Shown here: in pieces, positions 1 through 8,865 of the stretch
Position numbering within the stretch: position 1 is the first letter of the stretch
How the letters are laid out: the number at the start of each line of letters is the position of its first letter
DNA from: an uncultured Sphingomonas sp.
GTDB lineage: Bacteria; Pseudomonadota; Alphaproteobacteria; Sphingomonadales; Sphingomonadaceae
Reading direction: 5' to 3'
Length of the DNA: 64,000 nucleotides
Assembly: GCF_913774285.1 (NCBI RefSeq)
Contig: NZ_CAJYHX010000032.1
Span: 41,744-105,743, forward strand
The notes under the pieces: generated by a model
Told to the model about the DNA's origin: nothing
The model's database searches: none
What the model saw: the letters and a program-made list of their open reading frames with translations, nothing else
Position numbers and translations under genes: made by a program

Positions 1-1278
1 GCGCTGGAACAGGCTCTGGTCGCCGATCAGCACGTCGTAGAGCAGCGTTTCATAGCCGGTGCGATGGCCGAGATCGAAGGCATCGGCATAGGCGAAGGCA
101 AGGCTCGCCGGCACCATCTTCACCAGCGGACCCGGCTCCTTCACCGCCATTTCCATGGTCAGCGCTTCGTTCGGCTGGATCTGGAGGATCAGGCGGTTGG
201 GCGGCAATTCGCTGTTCGGCGTGTTGCGGAACAGCGTGCGCGGCACCTCGCGGAAGTGGATCACGATCTCGGTGTCGCGCGCGGTCATTGCCTTCCCAGT
301 GCGGAGATAGAAGGGCACGCCGTGCCAGCGCCAGGTCTCCACCGCGACCTTCAATGCAACATAGGTCTCGGTCCGGCTGTCCGCGGCGACGTCGGGCGTG
401 TCGCGATAGGCCGGCACCGCCTTGCCGCCGGCCTCCCCCGCCAGATACCGGCCGCGCACCGCGTCCTCGGGCGGGATCGGGGTGACGGCCGCGATCACCT
501 TTGCCTTCTCGCTGCGCACCGCCTCGGCGTCGAAGCTGTTGGGCGGCTCCATCGCGACCAGTGCGAGCAGCTGGAACAGATGGTTGGGCACCATGTCGCG
601 CAGCGCGCCGGTCTCGTCGTAGAATTTGCCGCGGGTGCCGACGGACACCGTCTCGGCCGCGGTGATCTCGACATGGTCGACATAGCGGTTGTTCCACACC
701 GCCTCGGTCAGCGCGTTGCCGAAGCGGGCGACGGTGATGTTCTGCACCGTTTCCTTGCCGAGGAAATGGTCGATCCGGTAGATCTGCGTCTCCTCGGCAT
801 GGGAGAGCAGCCGGGCGTTGAGCGCCTGGGCCGATTCCAGATCGGTCCCGAACGGCTTCTCGACGACAAGCCGGCGGAAGCCGTCCGCTTCGTCGAGCAG
901 CCCGCTGGTACCGAGCTTCTCGCCGATCGGCCCGAAGAAGCTCGGCGCGGTGGCGAGGTAGAAGACCGCATTTCCCTGCAGCTGCGCCTTCAGCGTGTCG
1001 TACAGTGCATCATCGCCGAAATCGCCGCGCAGATAGGTGATGCGCTGCTCCCAGCGGCGCCACGCCGCCTCGTCCCCTTCGACGAAGCTCTTCAGCTTCT
1101 CGCGCAGCCCTGCATCATCGCTCTCGCCATGGCTGATGCCGAGCAGCGTGGTCTCGCCGTCGAGCAGCCCGTCGCGCTCGAGATGGACGAGCGCCGGCAT
1201 CAGCAGGCGACTGGCGAGATCGCCCATCGCGCCGAAGATCACCAGCGTCGCGGCGGGCGCCCGCGGCGCTTCGCTCAT
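1..1278 (-). CDS. zwf: Glucose-6-phosphate 1-dehydrogenase (3' end cut by window)
   Basis: Oxidises glucose 6-phosphate to 6-phosphogluconolactone with NAD(P)+, the entry to the oxidative pentose phosphate and Entner-Doudoroff routes. The N-terminus has the Rossmann dinucleotide motif (TLVIFGAMGDLASRLL), and the catalytic region reads RIDHFLGKETVQN, the family signature with its substrate-binding His/Lys. 426 residues lie in the window; the family is usually about 490, so about 60 C-terminal residues are missing beyond base 1. The ATG at 1278 overlaps the stop of the upstream gnd gene (ATGA), so the two are translationally coupled. It is the last gene of the rpiA-tkt-tal/pgi-gnd-zwf operon seen here. 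No lactonase (pgl) follows inside the window. Identification is firm. Confidence 0.95.
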   Translation of the reverse strand, partial: MSEAPRAPAATLVIFGAMGDLASRLLMPALVHLERDGLLDGETTLLGISHGESDDAGLREKLKSFVEGDEAAWRRWEQRITYLRGDFGDDALYDTLKAQLQGNAVFYLATAPSFFGPIGEKLGTSGLLDEADGFRRLVVEKPFGTDLESAQALNARLLSHAEETQIYRIDHFLGKETVQNITVARFGNALTEAVWNNRYVDHVEITAAETVSVGTRGKFYDETGALRDMVPNHLFQLLALVAMEPPNSFDAEAVRSEKAKVIAAVTPIPPEDAVRGRYLAGEAGGKAVPAYRDTPDVAADSRTETYVALKVAVETWRWHGVPFYLRTGKAMTARDTEIVIHFREVPRTLFRNTPNSELPPNRLILQIQPNEALTMEMAVKEPGPLVKMVPASLAFAYADAFDLGHRTGYETLLYDVLIGDQSLFQR

Positions 1279-2261
1279 TGCGGCATCTCGACATGCCCGC
1301 CGAAGCCGAAGCGCATCGCCGAGAGCAACTTGTCGCCAAAGGTGTGCTCGGTACGGCTGCGATAGCGGGCGAACAGCGCAGCGGAGAGGACATAGGCGGG
1401 CACCGCCTCCTCCATCGCCGCGTCGATGGTCCACTGGCCCTCGCCCGAATCCGCGACCTGGCCGCTATAGGCGTCGAGCGCCTGGTCCTTGGCGAGCGCC
1501 GAGGCGGAAAGATCGAGCAGCCAGGAGGAGATCACCGAGCCCCGCCGCCATACCTCGGCGATGTCAGTCAGGTTGAGGTCGAAGCGCTGGTCCTCGGGCA
1601 GCTTCTCCGAGGCCTTGCTCTTCAGCACGTCGAAGCCCTCGGCATAGGCCTGCATCAGCCCATATTCGATGCCGTTGTGCACCATCTTCACGAAATGGCC
1701 CGAACCCGCGTCGCCGCAATGGATATAGCCCTTCTCGGCGCGCGGATCGCAGCCCTCGCGCTCCATCCGTTCGGGGGTGCGGGGAATGGTGCCGATTCCG
1801 GGCGCCAACGCGTCGAAGATGGGGTCGAGCAGGTCGACGGCTTCCTTGGCGCCGCCGATCATCATGCAGAAGCCCCGCTGCAGCCCCCACACGCCGCCCG
1901 AGGTGCCGACATCGACATAATGGAGCCCGCGCTCGGCGGCGGCCTTGGCGCGGCGGATGTCGTCCTTGTAGAAGCTGTTGCCGCCGTCGATGATGATGTC
2001 GCCCGGCTCCGCGGCGCCCAGCAGCGCCTCGACGGTGCTTTCGGTCGGCGCGCCGGCGGGCAGCATCACCCAGAAGATCCGCGGCGCCGCCAGCTTGGCG
2101 ACCACGTCTTCCAGCGAGCTGGCGGGCGTTGCGCCATCCCTGGCGATCGCTTCCACGGCTTCGGTGCTACGGTCATAGCCCACGATTTCATGGCCATGCT
2201 CCATCAGCCGGCGTGCGATCCCCGCACCCATGCGGCCGAGGCCGATCATCGCAAGACGCAT
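1275..2261 (-). CDS. gnd: 6-phosphogluconate dehydrogenase, decarboxylating (short YqeC/GndA type)
   Basis: Converts 6-phosphogluconate to ribulose 5-phosphate and CO2. The 328 residues start with a Rossmann fold (IGLGRMGAGIARRLMEHGHE) and carry the DGGNSFYKDD substrate motif near residue 100 and the catalytic helix GSGHFVKMVHNGIEYG with its Lys and Asn. It belongs to the short class of about 300-330 residues, which tends to prefer NAD+, rather than the classical 470-residue NADP+ enzymes; the cofactor preference is family knowledge, not visible here. The start at 2261 has an AAAGGAA ribosome-binding site. It lies 23 bp after the tal/pgi stop and overlaps zwf by 4 bp, so it sits mid-operon. 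Confidence 0.93.
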   Translation of the reverse strand: MRLAMIGLGRMGAGIARRLMEHGHEIVGYDRSTEAVEAIARDGATPASSLEDVVAKLAAPRIFWVMLPAGAPTESTVEALLGAAEPGDIIIDGGNSFYKDDIRRAKAAAERGLHYVDVGTSGGVWGLQRGFCMMIGGAKEAVDLLDPIFDALAPGIGTIPRTPERMEREGCDPRAEKGYIHCGDAGSGHFVKMVHNGIEYGLMQAYAEGFDVLKSKASEKLPEDQRFDLNLTDIAEVWRRGSVISSWLLDLSASALAKDQALDAYSGQVADSGEGQWTIDAAMEEAVPAYVLSAALFARYRSRTEHTFGDKLLSAMRFGFGGHVEMPQ

Positions 2262-2284
2262 CCGCGCTGTTCCTTTCTTCGAGT

Positions 2285-5089
2285 TCAGAGAGCCGCGAGC
2301 ACGGCTGATTGCAAAGCTTGTATCCCGCCGCCACCATGCTTCAAATGGACGCGCAGCACCCGGCGGCCCCGCTCGGCGAGGACATCGGTGTCGCCGCGCG
2401 CCTGGGCGATCTGGACGGTCCCGAAGCTGGCCTTGCGGTCGGGCACGGCAAGGTCCGGATCGGGTTCGCGGGTGATGGTGAGGAAGACGCCGCCCGCTGG
2501 TCCGCCCTTATAGGCCTGGCCTGTCGAGTGCAGGAAGCGCGGGCCGAAGCCGGCGACGGTCGCGACCCGCTTCGTATCGCGCACCGCGACGCGCATCGCG
2601 GTCAGCGCTGCGGTGTCGGCGTCATTGCGCTCGATATAGGCAAGGAAGCCGGCATAGTCGCCAGTCACCAGCGCGCCGAAATGATCGGCGAGCAGGCTGG
2701 CCGGGCTGCCGGAGAGCGACTGGCCCTTGCTCGCATAGAGCGCGAAATCCGCATTCTCGGCAATCGGCTGTTCGGGATCGAGCGTGCCCGAGGCTTCATA
2801 GGCATCGACCAGCTTGCGAGTCGCGATCTTGGCGTCCTCGACATCGGGCTGGTCGAACGGATCGATGCCGATCACCGCGCCGGCGATTGCCGTTGCGACT
2901 TCCCAGCGGAAGAACTCCTGCCCGATCAGCCGCGGGGTATCGAGGGTGATGCGCACCACCGGGTGGCCGGCCGCGGCGAGCGCGTCGAGCTTTGCGGAAT
3001 CCGCACCGCCGCCCGCGCCCGCCAGCGCGAACTGCACGAAGACGCGGTCGTTGCCGTACGATTCCGGCGGGCCGAGCGGTTCGAGGTCGACGGGCACGAT
3101 GCCCTTGCCCTGCTTGCCGGTGGATTCGGCCAGCAACTGCTCGAGCCAGGCGCCGAGCGGCGTTAGCGGCGGTTCGGCGAGGATGGTCAGCTTGTCGCGG
3201 CCGGCCTTGGCGGCCTCGCCGAGCAGCACGCCTAGGCGGATGCCCGGGTTGGCGGCTGGAGGTACGTCCTCGCCGCAGGAGAAGACCATCGGCCGGGTTG
3301 CCTCGAAGAAGCCGGCCACATCGAGGCCCATCGCCGCGGCGGGGACCATGCCGAACACCGACAGCACGGAGTAGCGGCCGCCGATCGCGGGGTCGCCCGG
3401 GAAGGTGGCGAGGAAGCCGTCGGCCTTTGCGGTGGCTTCGAGCTTGGAGCCGGGATCGGTCACCGCAACGAAATGCTCGCCCTTTCGTCCGCTCGCCTCA
3501 AAAAAATAGGCGCGCAGCAGCTCGGGCTCGAGCGTCGAGCCGGACTTGGACGAGACGATGAACAGCGTTTCGGCAGGATCTGTCTGCGCCTGCACGGCGG
3601 CAATCTGGCCGGGATCGGTGGTGTCGAGCACGTGCAGTTTGGGGCTGCCCGAGGCATTGCCGAGGATCTGCGCCAGCACCTCCGGCCCGAGGCTCGACCC
3701 GCCCATGCCGAGCAGCACGACGTTCTTGAAGGGCCGGGCCTTGTCGGCGAAGTGCTGGAGCGCGGCCATGTCGACCTGCTCGCCGCGCGCGGCAGGAAGC
3801 CAGCCAAGCCATTTGGCTTCGTCGCCGTTCGTCCACAGGGTGGCGTCGCCTGCCCAAAGCCGGCGCGACCAGGCGTCCGCACGGGCGGTGGCTAGCCGGT
3901 CTTCGACGGCCTTTTCCAGCGCTTCCGGCAGCTGCGCCGCGAAGCCGTTCAGCCGCTTGCCGAGATGCGCGGTGCGCTTGGCGGCGACCGCGCCGAGCAG
4001 CGCATCGGCGGCATCGCCGAACTGCTGCACGCCGTCGAGCACCAGCGCGCGGGTGATGTCGTCGAGGCCGAGGCCCAGCCGGTCGGCTTCCGCCAGCACG
4101 TGGCGGGCTTCGTCCAGGCCGTCGGTCAGCGTCTCGGCGACGGTGCCATGGTCGCGGAACGCGTCCATCGTCTTGGGCGGCATGGTGTTGACCGTGTCCG
4201 GGCCGATCAGCGTGTCGATATAGAGCGTGTCGGGATAGGCGGGGTCCTTCACGCCGGTCGACGCCCAGAGCAGCCGCTGCGGCATCGCGCCCTTGGCAGC
4301 GAGCGCCTGCCAGCGCGGGCTGGCGATCATCTCCCGATACCAGGCATAGGCCAGCTTGGCATTGGCGATCGCGACCTTGCCGCGCAGTGCCTTGAGCGCC
4401 TCGCTTTCGGGATCGCCCTCGGCCACCCGCGCGTCGATTTTCTTATCGATCTGGATATCGATCCGGCTGACGAAGAAACTGGCAACGCTCGCGATCCGGT
4501 CGATCGGCTGCCCTGCGGCTACCCGCGCTTCCAGCCCCGCGAGATACGCTTCGGCCACCGCCTGGTAGCTCTCCTGCGAGAACAGCAGCGTGACGTTGAT
4601 GTTGATCCCGTCCTCGATTAGCTGGCGGATCGCCGGGGCGCCGGCCTCGGTGCCGGGGACCTTCACCATCAGATTGGGCTCTTCGACATGAGCCCAAAGC
4701 CGACGCGCTTCCTCGATCGTCGTCTGGGTGCCGTTGGCGAGATAGGGCGAGACTTCGAGGCTGACATAGCCGTCGCGGCCGCCCAGCCGATCATAGACCG
4801 GGCGCAGATCGGCGGCGGCCGCCTTGATGTCGGCGATCGCCTGGCTCTCGTACACGTCGGCGACACTGGCGTCGCCGGTGCCGAGGAAGCGCGTGAAGCC
4901 CTCGTCATAGGCCTCGCCGTGGCCCATCGCCTTTTCGAAGATCGACGGGTTCGAGGTGACGCCGGTCAGGCCGTCCTGCTCGATCAGCGTGCGCAGGCCG
5001 CCGTCGCGCAGGAAGCTGCGGTCGACGAAATCGAGCCACGCGGCCTGGCCGGCGTCGTGGAGCTGCTTGAGCTTGCTGTCGGCGCTCAT
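2285..5089 (-). CDS. Bifunctional transaldolase / glucose-6-phosphate isomerase fusion
   Basis: A single 934-residue polypeptide joins two sugar-phosphate enzymes. Residues about 1-370 are transaldolase: LTGVTSNPSIFEKAM near 41-55 and the Schiff-base lysine region NLMVKVPGTEAG (Lys143). Residues about 390-934 are phosphoglucose isomerase: VVLLGMGGSSLGPE, SSKSGSTLEPE and GGRYSVLSVFGMVPAAAMG, the phosphosugar-binding loops. Such Tal-Pgi fusions are known in some Alphaproteobacteria, Actinobacteria and Cyanobacteria. The fusion links recycling of fructose 6-phosphate back to glucose 6-phosphate, feeding Zwf encoded two genes downstream. The ATG at 5089 overlaps the tkt stop (ATGA). No frameshift or stop interrupts the junction. 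Confidence 0.93.
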   Translation of the reverse strand: MSADSKLKQLHDAGQAAWLDFVDRSFLRDGGLRTLIEQDGLTGVTSNPSIFEKAMGHGEAYDEGFTRFLGTGDASVADVYESQAIADIKAAAADLRPVYDRLGGRDGYVSLEVSPYLANGTQTTIEEARRLWAHVEEPNLMVKVPGTEAGAPAIRQLIEDGININVTLLFSQESYQAVAEAYLAGLEARVAAGQPIDRIASVASFFVSRIDIQIDKKIDARVAEGDPESEALKALRGKVAIANAKLAYAWYREMIASPRWQALAAKGAMPQRLLWASTGVKDPAYPDTLYIDTLIGPDTVNTMPPKTMDAFRDHGTVAETLTDGLDEARHVLAEADRLGLGLDDITRALVLDGVQQFGDAADALLGAVAAKRTAHLGKRLNGFAAQLPEALEKAVEDRLATARADAWSRRLWAGDATLWTNGDEAKWLGWLPAARGEQVDMAALQHFADKARPFKNVVLLGMGGSSLGPEVLAQILGNASGSPKLHVLDTTDPGQIAAVQAQTDPAETLFIVSSKSGSTLEPELLRAYFFEASGRKGEHFVAVTDPGSKLEATAKADGFLATFPGDPAIGGRYSVLSVFGMVPAAAMGLDVAGFFEATRPMVFSCGEDVPPAANPGIRLGVLLGEAAKAGRDKLTILAEPPLTPLGAWLEQLLAESTGKQGKGIVPVDLEPLGPPESYGNDRVFVQFALAGAGGGADSAKLDALAAAGHPVVRITLDTPRLIGQEFFRWEVATAIAGAVIGIDPFDQPDVEDAKIATRKLVDAYEASGTLDPEQPIAENADFALYASKGQSLSGSPASLLADHFGALVTGDYAGFLAYIERNDADTAALTAMRVAVRDTKRVATVAGFGPRFLHSTGQAYKGGPAGGVFLTITREPDPDLAVPDRKASFGTVQIAQARGDTDVLAERGRRVLRVHLKHGGGGIQALQSAVLAAL

Positions 5090-7161
5090 TTGGCCTGTCC
5101 CAGCACGTCGCGTGCGACCTTCACCACATTGTCGACGGTGAAGCCGTATTTTTCCTGCAGCTTGGCGAGCGGGGCCGAGGCGCCGAAGGTCGACATGGTA
5201 ATCGTGGCGCCGTGGCTGGTGACATAACGATCCCAGCCCATCGATCCGGCCTGCTCCACCGCGACCCGCGCCATCACGTCCGGCGGCAGCACGGACTCGC
5301 GATAGGCGCGGTCCTGCTTCTCGAACAGATACCAGCTGGGCAGCGACACGACACGCGAGCGCACGCCCTCGGCAGTCAGCCGCTCATGCGCCTCGACCAC
5401 CATCGGCAGCTCGGAGCCGGTGCCGATCAGGATCACTTCGGGCGTGCCGCCCTCGGCATCGGCGAGCACATAGCCGCCGCGTTCCAGCCCGTCGGCCGAG
5501 GCATATTTGCTGCGGTCGAGGGTCGGGATCGCCTGGCGTGAGAGGATCAGCGCGGTCGGCTCATGGCTGTGCTCGAGCGCCACCTTCCAGGCGACCGCGA
5601 CTTCGTTGGCGTCGCCGGGGCGGATCGTGTCGAGGCCGGGGATCGCACGCAGCGTGGCGAGATGCTCGATCGGCTGGTGGGTCGGCCCGTCCTCGCCGAC
5701 GCCGATGGAATCGTGGGTGAAGACGAACACCACCGGCAGCTCCATGATCGCGGCGAGGCGGATCGGCGCGCGCATGTAATCGGCGAACACGAGGAAGGTC
5801 GCGGTGTAGGGGCGCAGATAGCTCAGCGCCATGCCGTTGGCGATCGAGCCCATCGCGTGTTCGCGCACGCCGAAATGCAGGTTCTTGCCGCCATAGTTGT
5901 TGGCTTCGAACGAGTCCGCACCCTTGATGTCGGTCTTGGTCGAGGGCGAAAGGTCCGCCGCGCCGCCGAGCAGGGCGGGGAGGTGCGGGGCGACCGCGTT
6001 GATCACCTTGCCGCTGCTGTCGCGCGAGGCGAGGCCCTTGGCATCAGCGTCGAAGTGGGGAATCGCCTGTTGCCAGCCATTGTGCAGCTTGCCGCGGCGG
6101 AGCTCGTCGATCTCGGCGGCTTCCTGCGGGAAGGCTTCGCGGTAGCGGGCGAACAGCTGCTCCCAGGCTTCGCGCGCCGGCTTGCCGCGATCGGCGACGG
6201 CAGCGCCGAAGCGCTCGGCCACGCCCTCGGGCACCAGGAACTGCGCATCCTCGGGCCAGCCATAGGCCTTCTTCGTCGCGCGGACATTGTCCTCGCCCAG
6301 CGCTTCGCCATGCGCCTTCTCGCTGCCGGCGCGGGGCGAGCCCCAGCCGATCACGGAGTGGACGATAATGAAGGTCGGCGCGTCGCTGGTCGCGCGGAAG
6401 GTGGCGATCGCTTCGGCCAGCGCCGCGGTATCGTTGGCGTCGTCGACATGGAGGACGTTCCAGCCATAGGCTTGGAAGCGCTGGCCGACATCCTCGTCAA
6501 AGGCGAGATCGGTGCTGCCCTCGATCGAGATATGGTTGCTGTCGTAGATCCAGCAGAGATTGGAGAGCTTGAGGTGCCCCGCGATCGAGGCGGCCTCGCC
6601 CGAGACGCCTTCCATCATGTCGCCGTCGCCGCACAGGACATAGACGTCATGGTCGAACAGGTCGAAGTCGTCGCGGTTGTAGCGGGCAGCCAGCGCGCGC
6701 TCGGCGATCGCCATGCCCACCGAATTGCCGCAGCCCTGGCCGAGCGGACCGGTGGTGGTCTCGACGCCGGTGGTCATGCGGTATTCGGGGTGGCCGGGCG
6801 TCTTGGAGGAGAGCTGGCGGAACTGCTTGATGTCGTCTAGGCTCACCGCCGGCTTGCCGGTCGGCTGCCCATCGGCATCGATCTCGCGCACGCCGGCAAG
6901 GTGCAGAACCGAATAGAGCAGCATCGAGGCATGGCCGACCGAGAGGACGAACCGGTCGCGATTGGGCCAGTCGGGCGCGGCGGGATCGTAGCGGAGGAAC
7001 TGGCTCCACAGCGTGTGCACCACCGGCGCGAGCGCCATCGGCGTACCGGGATGGCCGCTGTTCGCCTTCTGCACCGCGTCCATGCTGAGCGTGCGGATGG
7101 TGTCGATCGCCAGGCGATCGGGCGAGCCGTCTTCGTGGGTGTTCTGGTCGAGGTCGGACAT
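5086..7161 (-). CDS. tkt: Transketolase
   Basis: Thiamine-diphosphate enzyme moving two-carbon ketol units in the non-oxidative pentose phosphate pathway. The 691-residue length is normal for bacterial transketolases. Visible motifs are SGHPGTPMALAPVVHTLW near the N-terminus (catalytic His region), the ThDP-binding GDGDMMEGVSGEA, and the pyrimidine-domain stretch VFVFTHDSIGVGEDGPTHQP. The gene begins 58 bp downstream of rpiA and overlaps tal/pgi by 4 bp, so the non-oxidative branch is cotranscribed with the oxidative branch. The ATG at 7161 has a GGAG about 10 bases upstream. Function is secure. Confidence 0.96.
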   Translation of the reverse strand: MSDLDQNTHEDGSPDRLAIDTIRTLSMDAVQKANSGHPGTPMALAPVVHTLWSQFLRYDPAAPDWPNRDRFVLSVGHASMLLYSVLHLAGVREIDADGQPTGKPAVSLDDIKQFRQLSSKTPGHPEYRMTTGVETTTGPLGQGCGNSVGMAIAERALAARYNRDDFDLFDHDVYVLCGDGDMMEGVSGEAASIAGHLKLSNLCWIYDSNHISIEGSTDLAFDEDVGQRFQAYGWNVLHVDDANDTAALAEAIATFRATSDAPTFIIVHSVIGWGSPRAGSEKAHGEALGEDNVRATKKAYGWPEDAQFLVPEGVAERFGAAVADRGKPAREAWEQLFARYREAFPQEAAEIDELRRGKLHNGWQQAIPHFDADAKGLASRDSSGKVINAVAPHLPALLGGAADLSPSTKTDIKGADSFEANNYGGKNLHFGVREHAMGSIANGMALSYLRPYTATFLVFADYMRAPIRLAAIMELPVVFVFTHDSIGVGEDGPTHQPIEHLATLRAIPGLDTIRPGDANEVAVAWKVALEHSHEPTALILSRQAIPTLDRSKYASADGLERGGYVLADAEGGTPEVILIGTGSELPMVVEAHERLTAEGVRSRVVSLPSWYLFEKQDRAYRESVLPPDVMARVAVEQAGSMGWDRYVTSHGATITMSTFGASAPLAKLQEKYGFTVDNVVKVARDVLGQAK

Positions 7162-7219
7162 GGATCAGGCAACTCCGTTCGTTGCGGTGCAACGGGTGGG
7201 TTCGCAAATGGCTGCAATC

Positions 7220-7918
7220 TTATTCATCTATCGGCCGCTCCTGGCAGCTCACTCCGTCGGATCGGGCGACGTAGAGCGCGTCGATCTCGGTGAGGAACAG
7301 GCCGTGCCCGAGCGCGCCGGGGATGGCCGAGAGTGCGCGGGCCAGGGCCGCCGGGTCGTTTAGGTCCGGGAAACGGGCGTCGAGGATGTGATGCCCCCAG
7401 TCGGTCACCCACGGGTCCCGGTCGCGCAGGCGCAGCGCGGCCGTACCGCCCAGGCGCGCTATCTCGGCGGCGACGAGCCCCTGCGCGGCCGGCAATATCT
7501 CGATCGGTACCGCACGGTCGCCCAGCCGCTCGACCCGCTTCGAGGCATCGGCAATGGCGATGTTGCGACGGGCGAGCGTGGCGACGATCTTCTCGAGCAG
7601 CATCGCCCCGCCACCGCCCTTGAGCGCACGGAGCTGGGAGTCGATCTCGTCGACCCCGTCGATGCAAAGGTCGATCGCGGCGAGGTCGTCCGGCGCCACC
7701 AGCCGGATGCCGGCGGCGCGCGCCGCGGCTTCGGTGGCCCGCGAGGTGGCGACCGCGACGATGTCCAGCCCCGCTGCCACGCGGGGGGCGAGCAGCTGCA
7801 CCACATGCGCCGCGGTGCTGCCGGTGCCGAGCCCGACCCGCATGCCGTCCCGCACCTCCTCGATCGCGGCAGCGGCGGCGTCGCGTTTCAGGCGGTCGGC
7901 ATCGGCAACGGAAACCAT
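7220..7918 (-). CDS. rpiA: Ribose-5-phosphate isomerase A
   Basis: Interconverts ribose 5-phosphate and ribulose 5-phosphate. The 232 residues contain the RpiA signatures GLGTGSTAAHVV, DGVDEID (catalytic Asp) and LKGGGGAMLLEKI (catalytic Lys). The reading frame stays open far upstream, to 8680, but that stretch lies antisense to the hydrolase at 8051. The start MVSVADADRLKRDA at 7918 gives the normal family length and is preferred. It is the first gene of the pentose-phosphate operon, and its promoter must lie in the 132 bp between it and the divergent hydrolase at 8051. I saw no obvious operator there. Confidence 0.94.
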   Translation of the reverse strand: MVSVADADRLKRDAAAAAIEEVRDGMRVGLGTGSTAAHVVQLLAPRVAAGLDIVAVATSRATEAAARAAGIRLVAPDDLAAIDLCIDGVDEIDSQLRALKGGGGAMLLEKIVATLARRNIAIADASKRVERLGDRAVPIEILPAAQGLVAAEIARLGGTAALRLRDRDPWVTDWGHHILDARFPDLNDPAALARALSAIPGALGHGLFLTEIDALYVARSDGVSCQERPIDE

Positions 7919-8050
7919 GATAGCCGAACGGTACAGCGCCCGCAGCGTTCCGGCTGCTATACGTGCGTGTAGGCCCGCCTGTTTACTGTGGCGGCGACCT
8001 CCCATAGGTCTCGATCTTCCGAGGATCATGGCCCCGGAGGGAGAGGTCGC

Positions 8051-8758
8051 ATGACAAGCACGGTGCCGCAGCGCATATATCTTTGCGGGTTGCTCAGCGA
8101 TGCGCGGATCTGGTCGTCCGTCGCCGAGGCATTGCCGGGCAGGATCTTCGCGTTCCCGGGCTTCTCGGCACTGTCCGAGATGGCGGCGCAGGTGCTGGCA
8201 ACGACCGAGGGGCCGCTGGTGCTGATCGGGCACTCGATGGGGGGGCGGGTCGCGCTCGAGGCCGTCCGGCAGGCGCCGGAACGGATCGCGGGTATCGTGC
8301 TGGCCAATACCGGCGTGCATCCGCCGGCGGAAGGCGAGGCGGCGGGACGGCAGCGGATGATCGATATCGCCGGCACGCAAGGCATGGCGGCGCTGGCCGA
8401 AGCATGGCTGCCGCCGATGATGGGCGCGACGCCCGAGCGGGTCGCGGCGCTGATGCCGACGCTGCGCGCCATGGTCGAGGCCTATCCGCTCGATGCCTAT
8501 CTGGGGCAGATCGCCGCGCTGCTCGGACGCGCCGACGCTGGCCCGGTGCTGGCGGGCTATGCCGGTCCGGTGCTGCTGCTTTCGGCCGATCATGACCGCT
8601 GGTCGCCGCCGGCACAGCATGAAGCGATGCACGCGCTCGCGCCACAGGCCACCATCCGCATTCTGCCCGCCGCGGGGCACATGCTGCCCATCGAGGCGCC
8701 CGAGGCGGTGGTGGCGGAACTGCGGCAGTGGCTTTCGGCAAACGGCCTGACAGGTTGA
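8051..8758 (+). CDS. Alpha/beta-fold hydrolase
   Basis: A compact 235-residue cytoplasmic hydrolase without signal peptide. The nucleophile elbow GHSMGG is near residue 59, an acid candidate lies in LLSADHDRWSPP, and the catalytic His is in AAGHMLPIEAPE near the C-terminus, completing a Ser-Asp-His triad. A strong GGAGGGAGAGG ribosome-binding site precedes the ATG at 8051; an in-frame start at 7988 would lack this. Substrate is not predictable; small esterases of this type act on lactones, carboxylic esters or thioesters. It is divergent from rpiA and about 100 bp upstream of the GH43 pair, but the XylR-like box between suggests a separate promoter for the latter. Confidence 0.85.
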   Translation: MTSTVPQRIYLCGLLSDARIWSSVAEALPGRIFAFPGFSALSEMAAQVLATTEGPLVLIGHSMGGRVALEAVRQAPERIAGIVLANTGVHPPAEGEAAGRQRMIDIAGTQGMAALAEAWLPPMMGATPERVAALMPTLRAMVEAYPLDAYLGQIAALLGRADAGPVLAGYAGPVLLLSADHDRWSPPAQHEAMHALAPQATIRILPAAGHMLPIEAPEAVVAELRQWLSANGLTG

Positions 8759-8785
8759 GGCTGGTCATCCGCGCACACGCCTCTA

Positions 8786-8799
8786 TGGTAGCGCTACCG
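8786..8799. promoter_or_regulatory. XylR/LacI-like operator upstream of the GH43 operon
   Basis: TGGTAGCGCTACCG contains a perfect 12-bp palindrome, GGTAGCGCTACC, with the central CG typical of LacI-family operators. It closely resembles the xyl-box TGGTAGCGCTAACA that I recall from Xanthomonas xylan-utilisation genes. It lies 67-80 bp before the first GH43 start at 8866, a sensible repressor position. No LacI-type regulator is encoded in the window. Confidence 0.6.
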
Positions 8800-8865
8800 G
8801 TGTTGCGGACTGCCGGACGGTAGCCGCGAAAACCGAACCTGCGAAAGCGGATGCGAGGGGATGCT

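Noticed and set aside
7919..8680. Extension of rpiA to 8680 (486 codons)
   Set aside because: The added part is antisense to the hydrolase at 8051 and the RpiA family length begins at 7918.
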